Source: an uncultured Marinifilum sp.
GTDB lineage: Bacteria > Bacteroidota > Bacteroidia > Bacteroidales > Marinifilaceae
Direction of reading: 5' to 3'
Assembly (NCBI RefSeq): GCF_963677195.1
Contig: NZ_OY781918.1
Location: 3,212,923 to 3,276,922, forward strand
DNA length: 64,000 nucleotides
The position numbers were made by a program, and so were the translations under genes. The notes beneath the pieces are model-generated. The model did not search any database. It was not told the DNA's origin and saw only the letters and a list, made by a program, of their open reading frames with translations. How positions within the stretch are numbered: the stretch's first letter is position 1; each line of letters starts with the position of its first letter. Below, piece after piece: positions 1 to 8,968 of this stretch.

Positions 1-22
1 TGGATATATAAATAAAACTGTA

Positions 23-30
23 TATTTTTG
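23..30 (+). promoter_or_regulatory. Bacteroidota -7 promoter element upstream of the first TolC gene
   Basis: TATTTTTG matches the phylum consensus TAnnTTTG and lies 29 nt before the ATG of the TolC gene at 60. It would give a leader of about 20 nt. No clear -33 element was identified. Confidence 0.5.
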
Positions 31-59
31 AATCGAAATCAATAAACAAATAACAGAAT

Positions 60-1394
60 ATGCGAAACTTTATCTACCTAATTATTTTTTTTCTTTTTGC
101 AGGAAATTCAATGCCAATTATGGCTCAGCAGATAGAATTAAAATTAAGTTTAAAGGATGCTTTGCAAAAAGCTGCAGAGAATAACAGGCAAATAAATAAG
201 GCTAAAGAGCTTGGAAATGCTGCAAAAGCAGAATTTCGTCAGACTAATTCAGTGTTTCTTCCTAATATTAATTTGTCTCATTCTTATGTTACTACTAACG
301 ATCCATTGGCAAGTTTCGGTTTTAAGTTAAAACAGGAAATTGCTACAACGGCCGATTTTAATCCTGTTTTGTTAAATGATCCCGATAGAATTGAAAACTA
401 CAATACCAAAATAGAGGTGGAGCAGCCTTTAATTAATTTCGATGGTATTTATGGCAGAAAAGCAGCCAATGCAAAAAGACAAGCAGTCGATTTTACTACC
501 GAGCGCACTATCAATTTTACCAAATTTGAAGTTAAAAAGGCATACTATCAGCTTGAATTGGCGCAGGAAGCAGTTAAAGTATACGAAAAATCACTGGAAA
601 CAGCACAATCGGCCTTAAAGCTTACTCAAAATAATTTAGAGCAAGGATATGTGAAAGAGGCAGATTTTCTGGCCGCTAAAGTTAGAGTTTTAGAATTGAG
701 TTCTCAATTGGCTGATGCTAAAAATAGTAAAAAGCAAGCAGGTGAGTATTTAGCTTATATGTTAGGACTCGATATTCAAACTCTAATAGTTACAACCGAT
801 CGCTTAGAGAGACAAGCCTCAATATTGCAAGGTCTTAGTAAAAATCAAGACGAAGGAATTCGTTCCGATCTAATGGCTTATAAAAAGGGGATTGAAGCAA
901 GAGAAAACATGCTAAAATCCGAAAAAATGAAATTTCTACCCAGATTAAATGCTTATGGAGCTTACGAATGGAATGATGATAAGCTTTTTGGTACATCAGC
1001 AAATAACTATATAATTGGTGCCAGTCTTTCATGGAATTTATTTGGAGGATATAAAAATACAGGTAAAGTGCAGAAGGCAAAAGCAGAACTAAAAATTGCA
1101 GAGTTAGATTTGGCCGATTATGCCTCCAGAAATAGTATGGAAATTAAAGCGGCTAAGCGAAATCTTAAACTTGCGTTCGATAGAATAGATTTAAGTAAGT
1201 TGGCAATGGAACAAGCCAATGAAGCTTATCGAATTCGTAAAGATCGTTACATACAGGGACTAGAAAAAACCACAGATGTGCTACAGTCTGAATCTGTATC
1301 CTTACTTAAAAATATGGAATATATAAACTCATTATACAGATATCATGTTGCAGTATTCCAATTGGAATTGTTACTCGAAAAAGATCTACAATAA
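60..1394 (+). CDS. TolC-family outer-membrane efflux protein
   Basis: This is the outer-membrane channel of a tripartite RND efflux system. The 444-residue protein starts with a signal peptide (hydrophobic stretch at about residues 5-20, likely cleaved before QQIE). Two long helical OEP repeats with heptad-like character follow, as in TolC-family trimers whose barrels sit in the outer membrane and whose helices reach into the periplasm. It is not a lipoprotein, since there is no cysteine after the signal. It is first in an operon, 29 nt ahead of the adaptor and followed by the RND permease, so the three very probably form one pump. The substrate cannot be read from the sequence. Confidence 0.9.
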   Translation: MRNFIYLIIFFLFAGNSMPIMAQQIELKLSLKDALQKAAENNRQINKAKELGNAAKAEFRQTNSVFLPNINLSHSYVTTNDPLASFGFKLKQEIATTADFNPVLLNDPDRIENYNTKIEVEQPLINFDGIYGRKAANAKRQAVDFTTERTINFTKFEVKKAYYQLELAQEAVKVYEKSLETAQSALKLTQNNLEQGYVKEADFLAAKVRVLELSSQLADAKNSKKQAGEYLAYMLGLDIQTLIVTTDRLERQASILQGLSKNQDEGIRSDLMAYKKGIEARENMLKSEKMKFLPRLNAYGAYEWNDDKLFGTSANNYIIGASLSWNLFGGYKNTGKVQKAKAELKIAELDLADYASRNSMEIKAAKRNLKLAFDRIDLSKLAMEQANEAYRIRKDRYIQGLEKTTDVLQSESVSLLKNMEYINSLYRYHVAVFQLELLLEKDLQ

Positions 1395-1423
1395 TCAAAA
1401 CTAAAATCAAAAGAATTACAGAT

Positions 1424-2509
1424 ATGAACTTAAAAAAATATTTATTCATAGCAATTGCTGGTATCGTTTTTTTTGGATTGCAATCGTGTAGCGAAAAATC
1501 AAATACCAAGGAAAGCTCAAAAGCCCAGCTTGTGGTTACTCTTAAAACTGCAAAAATTGAAAATAGACCTGAATTGTTAAGTTTTTCGGGAAAAATAGAA
1601 GCCGAAACACATTCTAACTTAAGTACACGAATTATTGGACAAATAGCCAGAATTTATGTGGAGCCAGGTCAGAAAGTTAAGAAAGGACAGCTTTTAATGC
1701 AGGTTAAAGATAAAGATATTCAGGCAAAAAAATCGCAGGTAAAAGCAAATATGCTAAAGGCTGAAGCTGCTTATAAAAATGCAAAAAAGGATTTCGATCG
1801 CTTTAGCATACTGTTTGAACAAAAAAGTGCATCTCAAAAGGAAATGGATGATGTATCCACAGCTTATAATATGGCAAAAGCAGAATTGGAAGCTGTTAAA
1901 CAAATGGAAGCTGAAATTAACGAAATGCTTGCTTATACAGCAATTAGGGCTCCTTACAGTGGTGTTATTACCCGCAAGTATATGAACGAAGGTGATTTGG
2001 CATCGCCAGGTATGCCATTGCTTGCGATAGAAAAACCAGGAGAATATAAAGTAATGGCTAGAATTCCAGAAACGGAGATTTCTAAAATTGAAAAAAACGA
2101 TCATGTTAAAGTACGTGTTAGTGCTTTAAATAATATTGAAATACAGGGCATAGTTACTGAGGTTAATCCTTCTGCCTTATATACAGGAAATCAGTTCGAA
2201 GCTAAAATTGTTCTTAAACCAGATAGTGCACAAAAAGGTAAAATTTATAGCGGAATGTATGCAAATGTTTTACTCGAAAAAGGGGGAATGCCAAGTATTA
2301 TGATTCCTGAAAATATTCTTGTGAGAAAAGGCCAGTTAACAGGTATTTATACTCTTAGCCAGTCGGGAACAGCAATGCTTCGCTGGATAAGAATTGGAAA
2401 GACAAGTAATAATATGGTTGAAGTATTATCGGGTTTAAGCGATAATGAGCAATACATAGAGTCTTACAGCGGAAAAATTTGGGATGGCGCCAAAGTTGTT
2501 AAAAAGTGA
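1424..2509 (+). CDS. RND efflux periplasmic adaptor (membrane fusion lipoprotein)
   Basis: The 361-residue adaptor links the inner-membrane RND permease to the TolC channel. It has a lipoprotein signal with lipobox LQSC (Cys22), then a biotinyl-lipoyl-like half-motif (around VEPGQKVKKGQLL), a helical hairpin at about residues 100-165, the second lipoyl half (IRAPYSGVITRKYMNEGD) and beta-barrel and membrane-proximal domains. This is the standard HlyD/AcrA order. The lipid anchor would hold it in the inner membrane facing the periplasm. It sits between the TolC gene and the permease; the 83-nt gap to the permease shows no terminator. Confidence 0.9.
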   Translation: MNLKKYLFIAIAGIVFFGLQSCSEKSNTKESSKAQLVVTLKTAKIENRPELLSFSGKIEAETHSNLSTRIIGQIARIYVEPGQKVKKGQLLMQVKDKDIQAKKSQVKANMLKAEAAYKNAKKDFDRFSILFEQKSASQKEMDDVSTAYNMAKAELEAVKQMEAEINEMLAYTAIRAPYSGVITRKYMNEGDLASPGMPLLAIEKPGEYKVMARIPETEISKIEKNDHVKVRVSALNNIEIQGIVTEVNPSALYTGNQFEAKIVLKPDSAQKGKIYSGMYANVLLEKGGMPSIMIPENILVRKGQLTGIYTLSQSGTAMLRWIRIGKTSNNMVEVLSGLSDNEQYIESYSGKIWDGAKVVKK

Positions 2510-2592
2510 GAGTAAATAGATGAAAATATACTTAGTGAATAATAGTTTATGAGCTAATATTTATCTGTACTAATTACTAAATACACGAATAA

Positions 2593-5500
2593 ATGAAAAC
2601 AGGATTTGCAGGCGGAATTGCCAACTTATTTATAAAATCGAAACTAACACCTCTTTTAATGATTGCCTTTATGGTAATAGGTGTTTATAGTGCATACCTT
2701 ACTCCAAGAGAGGAGGAACCACAAATAGATGTACCCATTGCTGATATTTTTTTAATGTATCCTGGCGCAAGTCCTCTGGAAATTGAATCCAGAGTAATGC
2801 AACCTTTGGAAAAAGTAGTGGCTAATATTCCTGGTGTTGAGTATGTTTATTCTACATCAATGCCTGGACAAGCAATGCTTATTGTTCAATTTGTAGTTGG
2901 CGAAGATATAGAAAGATCTCTTGTGAAAATGTACAACGAGATAATGAAGCACATGGATCAAATGCCAAAAGGAACCTCAATGCCATTAATAAAAACTCGT
3001 GCAATTGATGATGTTCCCGTTCTTGGTTTAACTTTTTGGAGCGAAAATTATAACGATTTTCAATTGAAAAGAATTGCTCAGGAAGTAAACAACGAAATAG
3101 AGAAAGTTGGCGAAGTATCCGAAACAAAAGTAATAGGGGGGCGTTCGCGACAAGTTCGTGTGGTTCTAGATAGAGAACAAATGGCCAGCTATAATATCGA
3201 TGCTTTAAGTATTGCTCAGCAAATACAAATTTCTAATCAGCAAATTGGCTCGGGCTCTTTTAATAGTCATGATACTGAATATCTGGTTGAAACCGGACAA
3301 TTTCTCGAAAATACCGAAGATGTATCTAATTTAGTTGTGGGTGTTTATAAAAACAGTCCAATTTATTTAAAGCAAGTTGCCAAAGTAATTGACGGACCCG
3401 AAATACCATCGCAATATGTAAGCTTTGGATACGGGAAAGTGAATGATGCCAAGAAGAAATATGCAGGAGAATATTCGGCAGTTACCATATCGGTTGCCAA
3501 ACGAAGAGGTGCCGATGCAATGAAAGTTGCAGAGCAAATTCTAAATAAGGTAGAAGTTCTTAAGAAAGATTTAATTCCTTCGGATGTTAATGTTGATGTG
3601 ACTAGAAATTATGGAGAAACAGCATCCGATAAAGTCTCGGAGCTATTGTTACATCTTTTAGGAGCTATTATTGCAGTTACATTTGTGGTGATGCTTGCCA
3701 TGGGTTGGCGAGGTGGTTTAGTGGTATTTCTTTCGGTACCCATAACTTTTGCTTTAACCATGTTTAGCTATTATTTTCTAGATTATACACTTAACCGAAT
3801 TACTCTTTTTGCTTTGGTTTTTGTAACGGGTATTGTAGTCGATGATTCTATTATTATTGCTGAAAATATGCACCGGCATTTTAAAATGAAACAATTGCCA
3901 TTTATGCAAGCAGCATTGCGTTCCATCGACGAGGTTGGTAATCCTACTATTTTAGCAACATTTACTGTAATTGCAGCGGTTTTACCAATGGTTTTCGTTT
4001 CCGGATTAATGGGACCATACATGAGTCCTATGCCAATAGGTGCTTCTATTGCTATGATATTTTCACTTTTAGTAGCCTTAACTATAACACCTTATTTAGC
4101 TTACCGATTGTTAAGATTTAATGAAAAAGAGGATGAAAATGAAGAAAAATTTAAACTAGAAGATTCTAAAATTTATAAGATTTATAAGGCTACCATAAGC
4201 CCTATGCTTGAATCGAAAGTAAAGCGCTGGAGTTTTATTGGTTTTGTGAGTGTTTTGTTACTGGCATCGATGACATTGATTTACTTTAAGTTTGTTGCAG
4301 TAAAAATGTTGCCATTCGATAACAAGAATGAATTTCAGGTAATTATTGATATGCCCGAAGGAACCACTCTCGAAAGAACAGCTGTTGTGGCTAAAGAGTT
4401 GGCTAACTATATTGCTCAGCAGGAAAATGTAACCGATTATCAGACCTATGTAGGAACTGCAGCTCCTATGAATTTTAATGGTTTGGTTCGTCATTACGAT
4501 TTAAGAAGAGGATCGAATGTAGCTGATATTCAAGTTAACTTAACCCACAAGAACGAAAGAAATTTGCAGAGTCATGACATTGCCAAGGCATTGAGACCTG
4601 GTTTGCAGGAAATTGGCAAAAAATTTAATGCAAATGTTAAAGTAGTGGAAGTTCCACCAGGACCGCCAGTAATGTCAACATTAGTAGCAGAAATTTATGG
4701 TCCTGAAGCTGAAGGTCAAATTCAAATTGCGAAACAGGTAAAATCTATTTTTGCAAAAACTGATGATGTAGTAGATATAGACTGGCTGGTAGAAGATGAT
4801 CAAACAGAATTTCAGTTTAATGTTGATAAGGAAAAGGCTATGTTGGCCGGAGTTTCTACACAACAGGTTGTTCATACTTTAAATATGGCTCTTAGGGGCA
4901 ATGAGGTATCTCAATTGTATCAGGAACATGAACACGAGCAGGTAGGTATAGATCTTCGTTTGCACGAAAAGGACAGAAGCAGTTTAAGCGATTTAAAAAA
5001 GATAAATATCTTAACACAAGGCGGACAGTTAATTCCTATTGGCGATATTGTTGATATTCGTGAAAAAATTAAAGAAAAGAGTATCTACAGAAAGAATCAA
5101 AAACGGGTTGTGTATGTAACTGCCGATGTTGCGGGAAAATTGGAAAGTCCGGTTTATGGTATTATGGAAATTTCTGATCGCTTGTCGGATGTTAAAATGC
5201 CCGAAGGATATGAATTAATGGAAGAGTACACCGAGCAACCATTTCTGGAAGACAATTACAGCTTAAAATGGGATGGTGAGTGGCAAATTACCTACGAAGT
5301 ATTTCGCGATTTGGGAACTGCATTTGCTGTTGTTTTATTGGTGATATATATGCTAATTATAGGATGGTTTCAGAACTTTAAAGTACCATTTGTAATGATG
5401 ATTTCCATTCCTTTATCTCTGGTAGGAATTTTAATTGGCCACTGGATGTTAGGTGCTTTTTTTACGGCAACATCAATGATTGGTTTAATCGCTTTAGCAG

Positions 5501-5823
5501 GAATAATGGTGAGGAATGCCATACTTCTAATCGATTTTATTAATCTGAGGTTGAAAGATGGAGTTCCTTTAAAAGAGGCCGTAATTGAAGCAGGAGCGGT
5601 GCGTACAACTCCAATTTTATTAACTGCAGGTACTGTTGTTATTGGAGCTGTTGTAATTCTTTTCGATCCAATTTTTCAGGGATTAGCCATTTCTTTAATG
5701 GGAGGATCAATAGCTTCAACATTCTTAACACTTGTAATTGTTCCATTAATATATTACATGACAGAGAAGAAAAAATATTCTAAGAAAACCGAAAATATTC
5801 AGGTAACAGAGAATAATGATTAG
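2593..5823 (+). CDS. RND efflux permease (HAE-like)
   Basis: This 1076-residue proton-driven inner-membrane permease has full RND length: two halves, each with one plus five or six transmembrane helices and a large periplasmic loop. The paired aspartates of the TM4 proton relay are at D417-D418 (GIVVDDSIII). This VDD form is seen in hydrophobe/amphiphile pumps and differs from the D...DE pattern of CzcA/CusA metal pumps. The duplicated half carries the equivalent helices around GLIALAGIMVRNAILLIDF. It follows TolC and adaptor genes and precedes a PII-like gene by 20 nt, so all are likely co-transcribed. The substrate is unknown. Confidence 0.92.
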   Translation: MKTGFAGGIANLFIKSKLTPLLMIAFMVIGVYSAYLTPREEEPQIDVPIADIFLMYPGASPLEIESRVMQPLEKVVANIPGVEYVYSTSMPGQAMLIVQFVVGEDIERSLVKMYNEIMKHMDQMPKGTSMPLIKTRAIDDVPVLGLTFWSENYNDFQLKRIAQEVNNEIEKVGEVSETKVIGGRSRQVRVVLDREQMASYNIDALSIAQQIQISNQQIGSGSFNSHDTEYLVETGQFLENTEDVSNLVVGVYKNSPIYLKQVAKVIDGPEIPSQYVSFGYGKVNDAKKKYAGEYSAVTISVAKRRGADAMKVAEQILNKVEVLKKDLIPSDVNVDVTRNYGETASDKVSELLLHLLGAIIAVTFVVMLAMGWRGGLVVFLSVPITFALTMFSYYFLDYTLNRITLFALVFVTGIVVDDSIIIAENMHRHFKMKQLPFMQAALRSIDEVGNPTILATFTVIAAVLPMVFVSGLMGPYMSPMPIGASIAMIFSLLVALTITPYLAYRLLRFNEKEDENEEKFKLEDSKIYKIYKATISPMLESKVKRWSFIGFVSVLLLASMTLIYFKFVAVKMLPFDNKNEFQVIIDMPEGTTLERTAVVAKELANYIAQQENVTDYQTYVGTAAPMNFNGLVRHYDLRRGSNVADIQVNLTHKNERNLQSHDIAKALRPGLQEIGKKFNANVKVVEVPPGPPVMSTLVAEIYGPEAEGQIQIAKQVKSIFAKTDDVVDIDWLVEDDQTEFQFNVDKEKAMLAGVSTQQVVHTLNMALRGNEVSQLYQEHEHEQVGIDLRLHEKDRSSLSDLKKINILTQGGQLIPIGDIVDIREKIKEKSIYRKNQKRVVYVTADVAGKLESPVYGIMEISDRLSDVKMPEGYELMEEYTEQPFLEDNYSLKWDGEWQITYEVFRDLGTAFAVVLLVIYMLIIGWFQNFKVPFVMMISIPLSLVGILIGHWMLGAFFTATSMIGLIALAGIMVRNAILLIDFINLRLKDGVPLKEAVIEAGAVRTTPILLTAGTVVIGAVVILFDPIFQGLAISLMGGSIASTFLTLVIVPLIYYMTEKKKYSKKTENIQVTENND

Positions 5824-5843
5824 TAAATCTTAATATCAAAAAT

Positions 5844-6152
5844 ATGAAAGTAGTTGTTATATTTTGTGTGAAAGCTTTTTACGATGATTTAAAGCAAATT
5901 TATAATAAAGCAGATATTACTGCTTACAGCGAATTTGATGTGAAAGGTTATACAAAGAAAAAAAATGATAAATCGGATGCTTCGAATTGGTTTGGTTCGG
6001 GTAAAGATCATTACGATTCTACAGCTACATTTGCTTTTTTAGAGGAAGAAAAGGCAAATGAATTGTTACAACAAATACAAGAGTTTAATTCTAGTATAGA
6101 TTGCTGTAGTCCGATGCATGCATATATGCTAAACGTTGATAAGTTTATTTAA
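5844..6152 (+). CDS. PII-like small protein (possibly DUF3240/CutA-like)
   Basis: This 102-residue soluble protein looks like a ferredoxin-fold PII/CutA-type trimer subunit. It has an N-terminal strand (MKVVVIFCV), a helix with acidic residues, a long variable loop rich in K, D and S at about 38-57 (the T-loop position), then the second strand-helix unit (ATFAFLEEEKANELLQQIQ). The C-terminal part has a vicinal cysteine pair, Cys87-Cys88 (IDCCSP), and Met-His residues that could bind metal or sense redox. It is 20 nt after the RND permease, so it probably regulates or senses for that pump. Family assignment is by pattern only and moderately sure. Confidence 0.55.
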   Translation: MKVVVIFCVKAFYDDLKQIYNKADITAYSEFDVKGYTKKKNDKSDASNWFGSGKDHYDSTATFAFLEEEKANELLQQIQEFNSSIDCCSPMHAYMLNVDKFI

Positions 6153-6163
6153 AAAAAAGAAAT

Positions 6164-6352
6164 ATGAGAGAGAGAATAATAAGAGGAATTGCAGGAGCAA
6201 TGGTGCTAATTAGTGTTTTACTTGCATTTTATGTGAACATTAATTGGTTGTTTCTTACAGCATTTGTTGGTTTAAATCTCTTACAGTCATCAATTACCAA
6301 ATGGTGTTTAATGGATGATATTTTAAAGAAAGTTTTTAAGGTGGAGGATTAA
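6164..6352 (+). CDS. DUF2892-family small membrane protein
   Basis: The 62-residue protein is mostly two hydrophobic helices (about residues 8-25 and 27-44), followed by a short soluble tail. The pattern INWLFLTAFVGLNLLQSSIT-x-C resembles the DUF2892 or YgaP-type membrane module, which in other bacteria is often fused or linked to rhodanese domains. Here it stands alone, 11 nt behind the PII-like gene, as the last gene of the pump operon. A terminator hairpin follows about 20 nt downstream. Its function in the pump context is not known. Confidence 0.7.
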   Translation: MRERIIRGIAGAMVLISVLLAFYVNINWLFLTAFVGLNLLQSSITKWCLMDDILKKVFKVED

Positions 6353-6373
6353 TCCATTAGTTTTATTGATTGT

Positions 6374-6405
6374 TATCCCGGAGTTTGTACTTCGGGATAT
6401 TTTTT
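6374..6405 (+). terminator. Rho-independent terminator of the first RND operon
   Basis: The inverted repeat TATCCCGGAG / CTTCGGGATA (one G-U pair, loop TTTGTA) is followed directly by a T run. It closes the operon that starts at 60. Confidence 0.85.
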
Positions 6406-6477
6406 TAAGCCTTATTTATTAGAACAAAACTGCTTTAAAGAAGTAAAAATCGCTAGGTTTTCAGATATTATTTTCCA

Positions 6478-6485
6478 TATCTTTG
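6478..6485 (+). promoter_or_regulatory. -7 promoter element for the SEC-C gene
   Basis: TATCTTTG matches TAnnTTTG. It overlaps a possible upstream TTG start at 6483, which argues for translation starting at the ATG at 6504 instead. Confidence 0.6.
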
Positions 6486-6503
6486 CCACATAAATTTGAC
6501 AAT

Positions 6504-7334
6504 ATGATTCGTTCTACAATACAAGCATTTGAGGTAATAGATACCTGTTCGAAGGGAATTCCTTACGAAGCCATCGATTTTTTGAGAAATCAGGAAAATA
6601 GTGAGGATATTAATAAAAAATTGGTTTACGCATTACAAAATGCGTACAAAGGAGAAGCTTATTATTCTGATGATCTTAGAATTATGTTGCCAGCTCCTTT
6701 ATGGTATGCTGTGGTTGCCGAAAAACATTTGTCGGAAGATCTTTTTGAACCTTTACTGGATTTGTTTACAACAGAGGAAGATTGGGATTTAATGAATGAA
6801 CAGGCAGTCTATTTGGTTGGTCTGCTGGCAAAAAAATATCCAGATTCTTTTATCGATAAGATTTTGTATTTTATAGAGGAGAACATAAAAAAAGAGAATA
6901 AAACGCCTTATCTTTTTTGTTTCGAGGCTTTGTATTACGCCAAAGATGAGAAATTCGATCATATAAATTCTATTTTAGAGAAAGATAATTTTCATTGGAT
7001 AGATCATTATATTCGTGTATTGGGCGACTTAATGAGAGAAGATACTCTGGCAAAATTTAAGGCCTTATTAACCAAGTATGAAGGCAAACATACAGCTATC
7101 GAATTGCAATATTATATTGATGTAATGGAGGGTAGAGTATCCGATTTTCAAAAAGGAGTAGCATTTTGTGAAATGCGCGATCCGCAGTGGAAAAATCATT
7201 ACCAGCAAATGGAACATATTTTTGCATCTACCGAATCGCCAATTCAACAAGAAGGAAAAATAAATAGAAATGATCCTTGTCCTTGTGGATCGGGTAAAAA
7301 ATATAAACAATGTTGCCTAAAGAATCAGGCCTAA
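6504..7334 (+). CDS. SEC-C motif protein with helical-repeat (DUF1186-like) N-terminus
   Basis: The 276-residue cytoplasmic protein ends in a SEC-C zinc-binding motif ([15 protein letters not shown]), the module that also ends SecA. The N-terminal 240 residues are all-helical with HEAT-like repeats and resemble DUF1186. The function is unknown; SEC-C motifs usually bind zinc and mediate protein contacts. An in-frame TTG at 6483 would add seven residues, but a TAnnTTTG promoter element covers it, so the ATG at 6504 is preferred. The gene is a single transcription unit between two strong hairpin terminators. Confidence 0.8.
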   Translation: MIRSTIQAFEVIDTCSKGIPYEAIDFLRNQENSEDINKKLVYALQNAYKGEAYYSDDLRIMLPAPLWYAVVAEKHLSEDLFEPLLDLFTTEEDWDLMNEQAVYLVGLLAKKYPDSFIDKILYFIEENIKKENKTPYLFCFEALYYAKDEKFDHINSILEKDNFHWIDHYIRVLGDLMREDTLAKFKALLTKYEGKHTAIELQYYIDVMEGRVSDFQKGVAFCEMRDPQWKNHYQQMEHIFASTESPIQQEGKINRNDPCPCGSGKKYKQCCLKNQA

Positions 7335-7355
7335 TAAATTATTTGTAATAATGTT

Positions 7356-7400
7356 AAAAACGGTTTTACTGTTCGATTAAGAAGCAGTAAAACCGTTTTT
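7356..7400. terminator. Bidirectional terminator between the SEC-C gene and the rdh operon
   Basis: There is a perfect 16-bp stem, AAAAACGGTTTTACTG (7356-7371) and CAGTAAAACCGTTTTT (7385-7400), with a 13-nt loop. A runs on one side and T runs on the other make it work in both directions, ending both the plus-strand SEC-C gene and the minus-strand rdh operon. Confidence 0.9.
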
Positions 7401-7420
7401 ATTTGCATTAATTTAAAGTA

Positions 7421-7519
7421 CTACAAATTTATGTTTGAGCTTAAAAAAGCAATTATGGAAACTAACATAACTCCATAAAATAGCAGCGCTGCCACTTGTG
7501 TTTGTTTTTTCTTATCCAT
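7421..7519 (-). CDS. Unlisted 32-residue single-span membrane peptide, last gene of the rdh operon
   Basis: An ATG (7519) opens 32 codons to a TAG (7421-7423). The peptide starts MDKKKQTQ, a positively charged cytoplasmic end, continues with one hydrophobic helix (VAALLFYGVMLVSIIAFL) and ends SSNINL. The start codon is 7 nt past the rdhC stop codon, and the operon terminator lies about 20 nt downstream. The positive-inside topology, tight coupling and lack of other use of this space make it likely to be translated. It may be a small subunit stabilising the RdhB/RdhC membrane complex, in the way small peptides do in oxidases; this is inference. No family was recognised. Confidence 0.55.
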   Translation of the reverse strand: MDKKKQTQVAALLFYGVMLVSIIAFLSSNINL

Positions 7520-7526
7520 TTTTCTT

Positions 7527-8666
7527 TTATAATTGGTTTGTAAATTTTTGGCGAATTTTTACCAGATATCTGAAACTTGCGCCAACCGGGCAAAAGTAGT
7601 GACAGAAAAAACCGGAAATAAACAGCGATCCAATAAGAGCTGCTGGTAAAATATACCATTGAATGCCAAATCCTTCCAAAGAGAAAAACATGGCAAAAGG
7701 TTCATAGGCAGCAAGAGTTGGATTCTTTGATATCAAAATCAGAATTAAGCATATCCAAAGTAAGAAGTTTGGTGTTTTTATAAGGTATTTACTTAATTGG
7801 GGAGCAATTTTAAAATTGATTCCTGAAATTTTGTTGAACAGAATTTGCGTGGCATGAAAAGGACAAATGGAATTGCAATAAACATTTTTTCCTAATAATA
7901 TAATTACAGTTAAGTTCCCTAAAAGCAGAATCCACCATACTAAATGTTGTCGAATATCTGGTATATATCCCAATATCAATCTGGCAATATGAGAAAGAGA
8001 AATTGATGCATTAATTAAAAAACCTATAACTACAAAAGAAAGTCCAAGTGCCAGGTATTTTATTTTTTTATTTTTCAGTTGTACAGCTGCAAATGCCACA
8101 ATAAAAATTAGAATTACCAAAAATTCATATAATCCTATTTTCCATTTTATTCCAACATCCGGAAGAGTTAAATTAAAATTGTTTTCAGCAATGTTCCAGG
8201 CAGCTTCTCTGCTGGCAAGTGCAATTGCATTTGAACTTATTGTGGCTCCCGAAATGGCTGATATGTCATCCTGAATTAAATATTTATCGTTTACTTTTTT
8301 ATGGGGATATTGCTCAAAATATCTGTTGCTTCTTAATTTTTCGATATAAGCATGGGTTTCAGTGTTATGAATCAATTCAATATCGATGGCATTGCCTAAA
8401 GTATCTGATAAGATCATTACTTCTAAAGGCCCTCCATAGCCCTGAGAATGCCCGCTTGATATAAATCCAATTAAATTATTGCTGCTGTAAGCGGCAATGC
8501 TGCCATTTTCCTTGCAAATTTTTGTAATCTTTTTCTCTTTAAGTAACTGCGATTGAGAAATGCGATCGATATCAGATGTATCGGATTGCCCAATGTAAAA
8601 AGCGATTAACAGACTTGCCAATGCAAATCCGTTAATCAATGAATTTTTTAATTTATCTATTGGCAT
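7527..8666 (-). CDS. rdhC: RdhC-like FMN-binding, NosR/PceC-type membrane protein
   Basis: The 379-residue protein is a candidate electron carrier or maturation factor for the reductive dehalogenase. It has an N-terminal transmembrane helix (about 11-26), then a periplasmic FMN-binding domain with the covalent flavin motif SGAT (Thr142). Four to six membrane helices follow, with two CxxxCP motifs (CNSICP and CHYFCP near the C-terminus). This is the RdhC/PceC architecture, shared with NosR and NirI but without the C-terminal ferredoxin of NosR. Its start overlaps the rdhB stop by one base (TAATG), so translation is coupled. In known organohalide respirers PceC is flavinylated outside the membrane; its exact role is debated. 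Confidence 0.85.
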   Translation of the reverse strand: MPIDKLKNSLINGFALASLLIAFYIGQSDTSDIDRISQSQLLKEKKITKICKENGSIAAYSSNNLIGFISSGHSQGYGGPLEVMILSDTLGNAIDIELIHNTETHAYIEKLRSNRYFEQYPHKKVNDKYLIQDDISAISGATISSNAIALASREAAWNIAENNFNLTLPDVGIKWKIGLYEFLVILIFIVAFAAVQLKNKKIKYLALGLSFVVIGFLINASISLSHIARLILGYIPDIRQHLVWWILLLGNLTVIILLGKNVYCNSICPFHATQILFNKISGINFKIAPQLSKYLIKTPNFLLWICLILILISKNPTLAAYEPFAMFFSLEGFGIQWYILPAALIGSLFISGFFCHYFCPVGASFRYLVKIRQKFTNQL

Positions 8667-8950
8667 TATTTACTTTTTTTAATTGCAATTTTTCTACCCA
8701 GTAGCAACATAAAAATTGAGGGAATACAAAATACAACCAATCCCATACTTGCTGCTCTTGGAACGCCTTCCAAAACAGCACTAACCGACCAGGCAATACA
8801 AAAAATAAATAGAAAGCCACCAGTGCCCAGCAGCGCCCAGCTTAATGCATTAAATTTTAGTTCTTTGTTATATTTTATCAGACCCAAAATAAATAATGTT
8901 GTTATTACTCCTAATAGGTAGAATAATGTTTCTGTTCCAGTAAAAACCAT
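8666..8950 (-). CDS. rdhB: RdhB-type reductive dehalogenase membrane anchor
   Basis: The 94-residue protein has three hydrophobic helices (about 7-25, 36-60 and 68-86). Between helices 2 and 3 is the stretch LEGVPRAASMGL, which resembles the conserved loop of RdhB/PceB anchors, including an acidic residue next to a PRAA element. In the family, RdhB holds the exported RdhA at the outer face of the cytoplasmic membrane. The gene lies 18 nt after rdhA and overlaps rdhC by one base, the classical rdhABC order. Small size makes similarity alone weak, but position and topology agree. Confidence 0.85.
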   Translation of the reverse strand: MVFTGTETLFYLLGVITTLFILGLIKYNKELKFNALSWALLGTGGFLFIFCIAWSVSAVLEGVPRAASMGLVVFCIPSIFMLLLGRKIAIKKSK

Positions 8951-8968
8951 AATTTTACGTTTTAAAAA

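Noticed and set aside
1754..2104. 116-codon open frame on the minus strand
   Set aside because: Antisense to the RND adaptor; composition (Phe-, His- and Ser-rich) is typical of a shadow frame.
2593..5823. First RND permease as a CzcA/CusA heavy-metal pump
   Set aside because: TM4 carries the VDD pair of drug-type pumps rather than the metal-type D...DE pattern, although the PII-like neighbour hints at metals.
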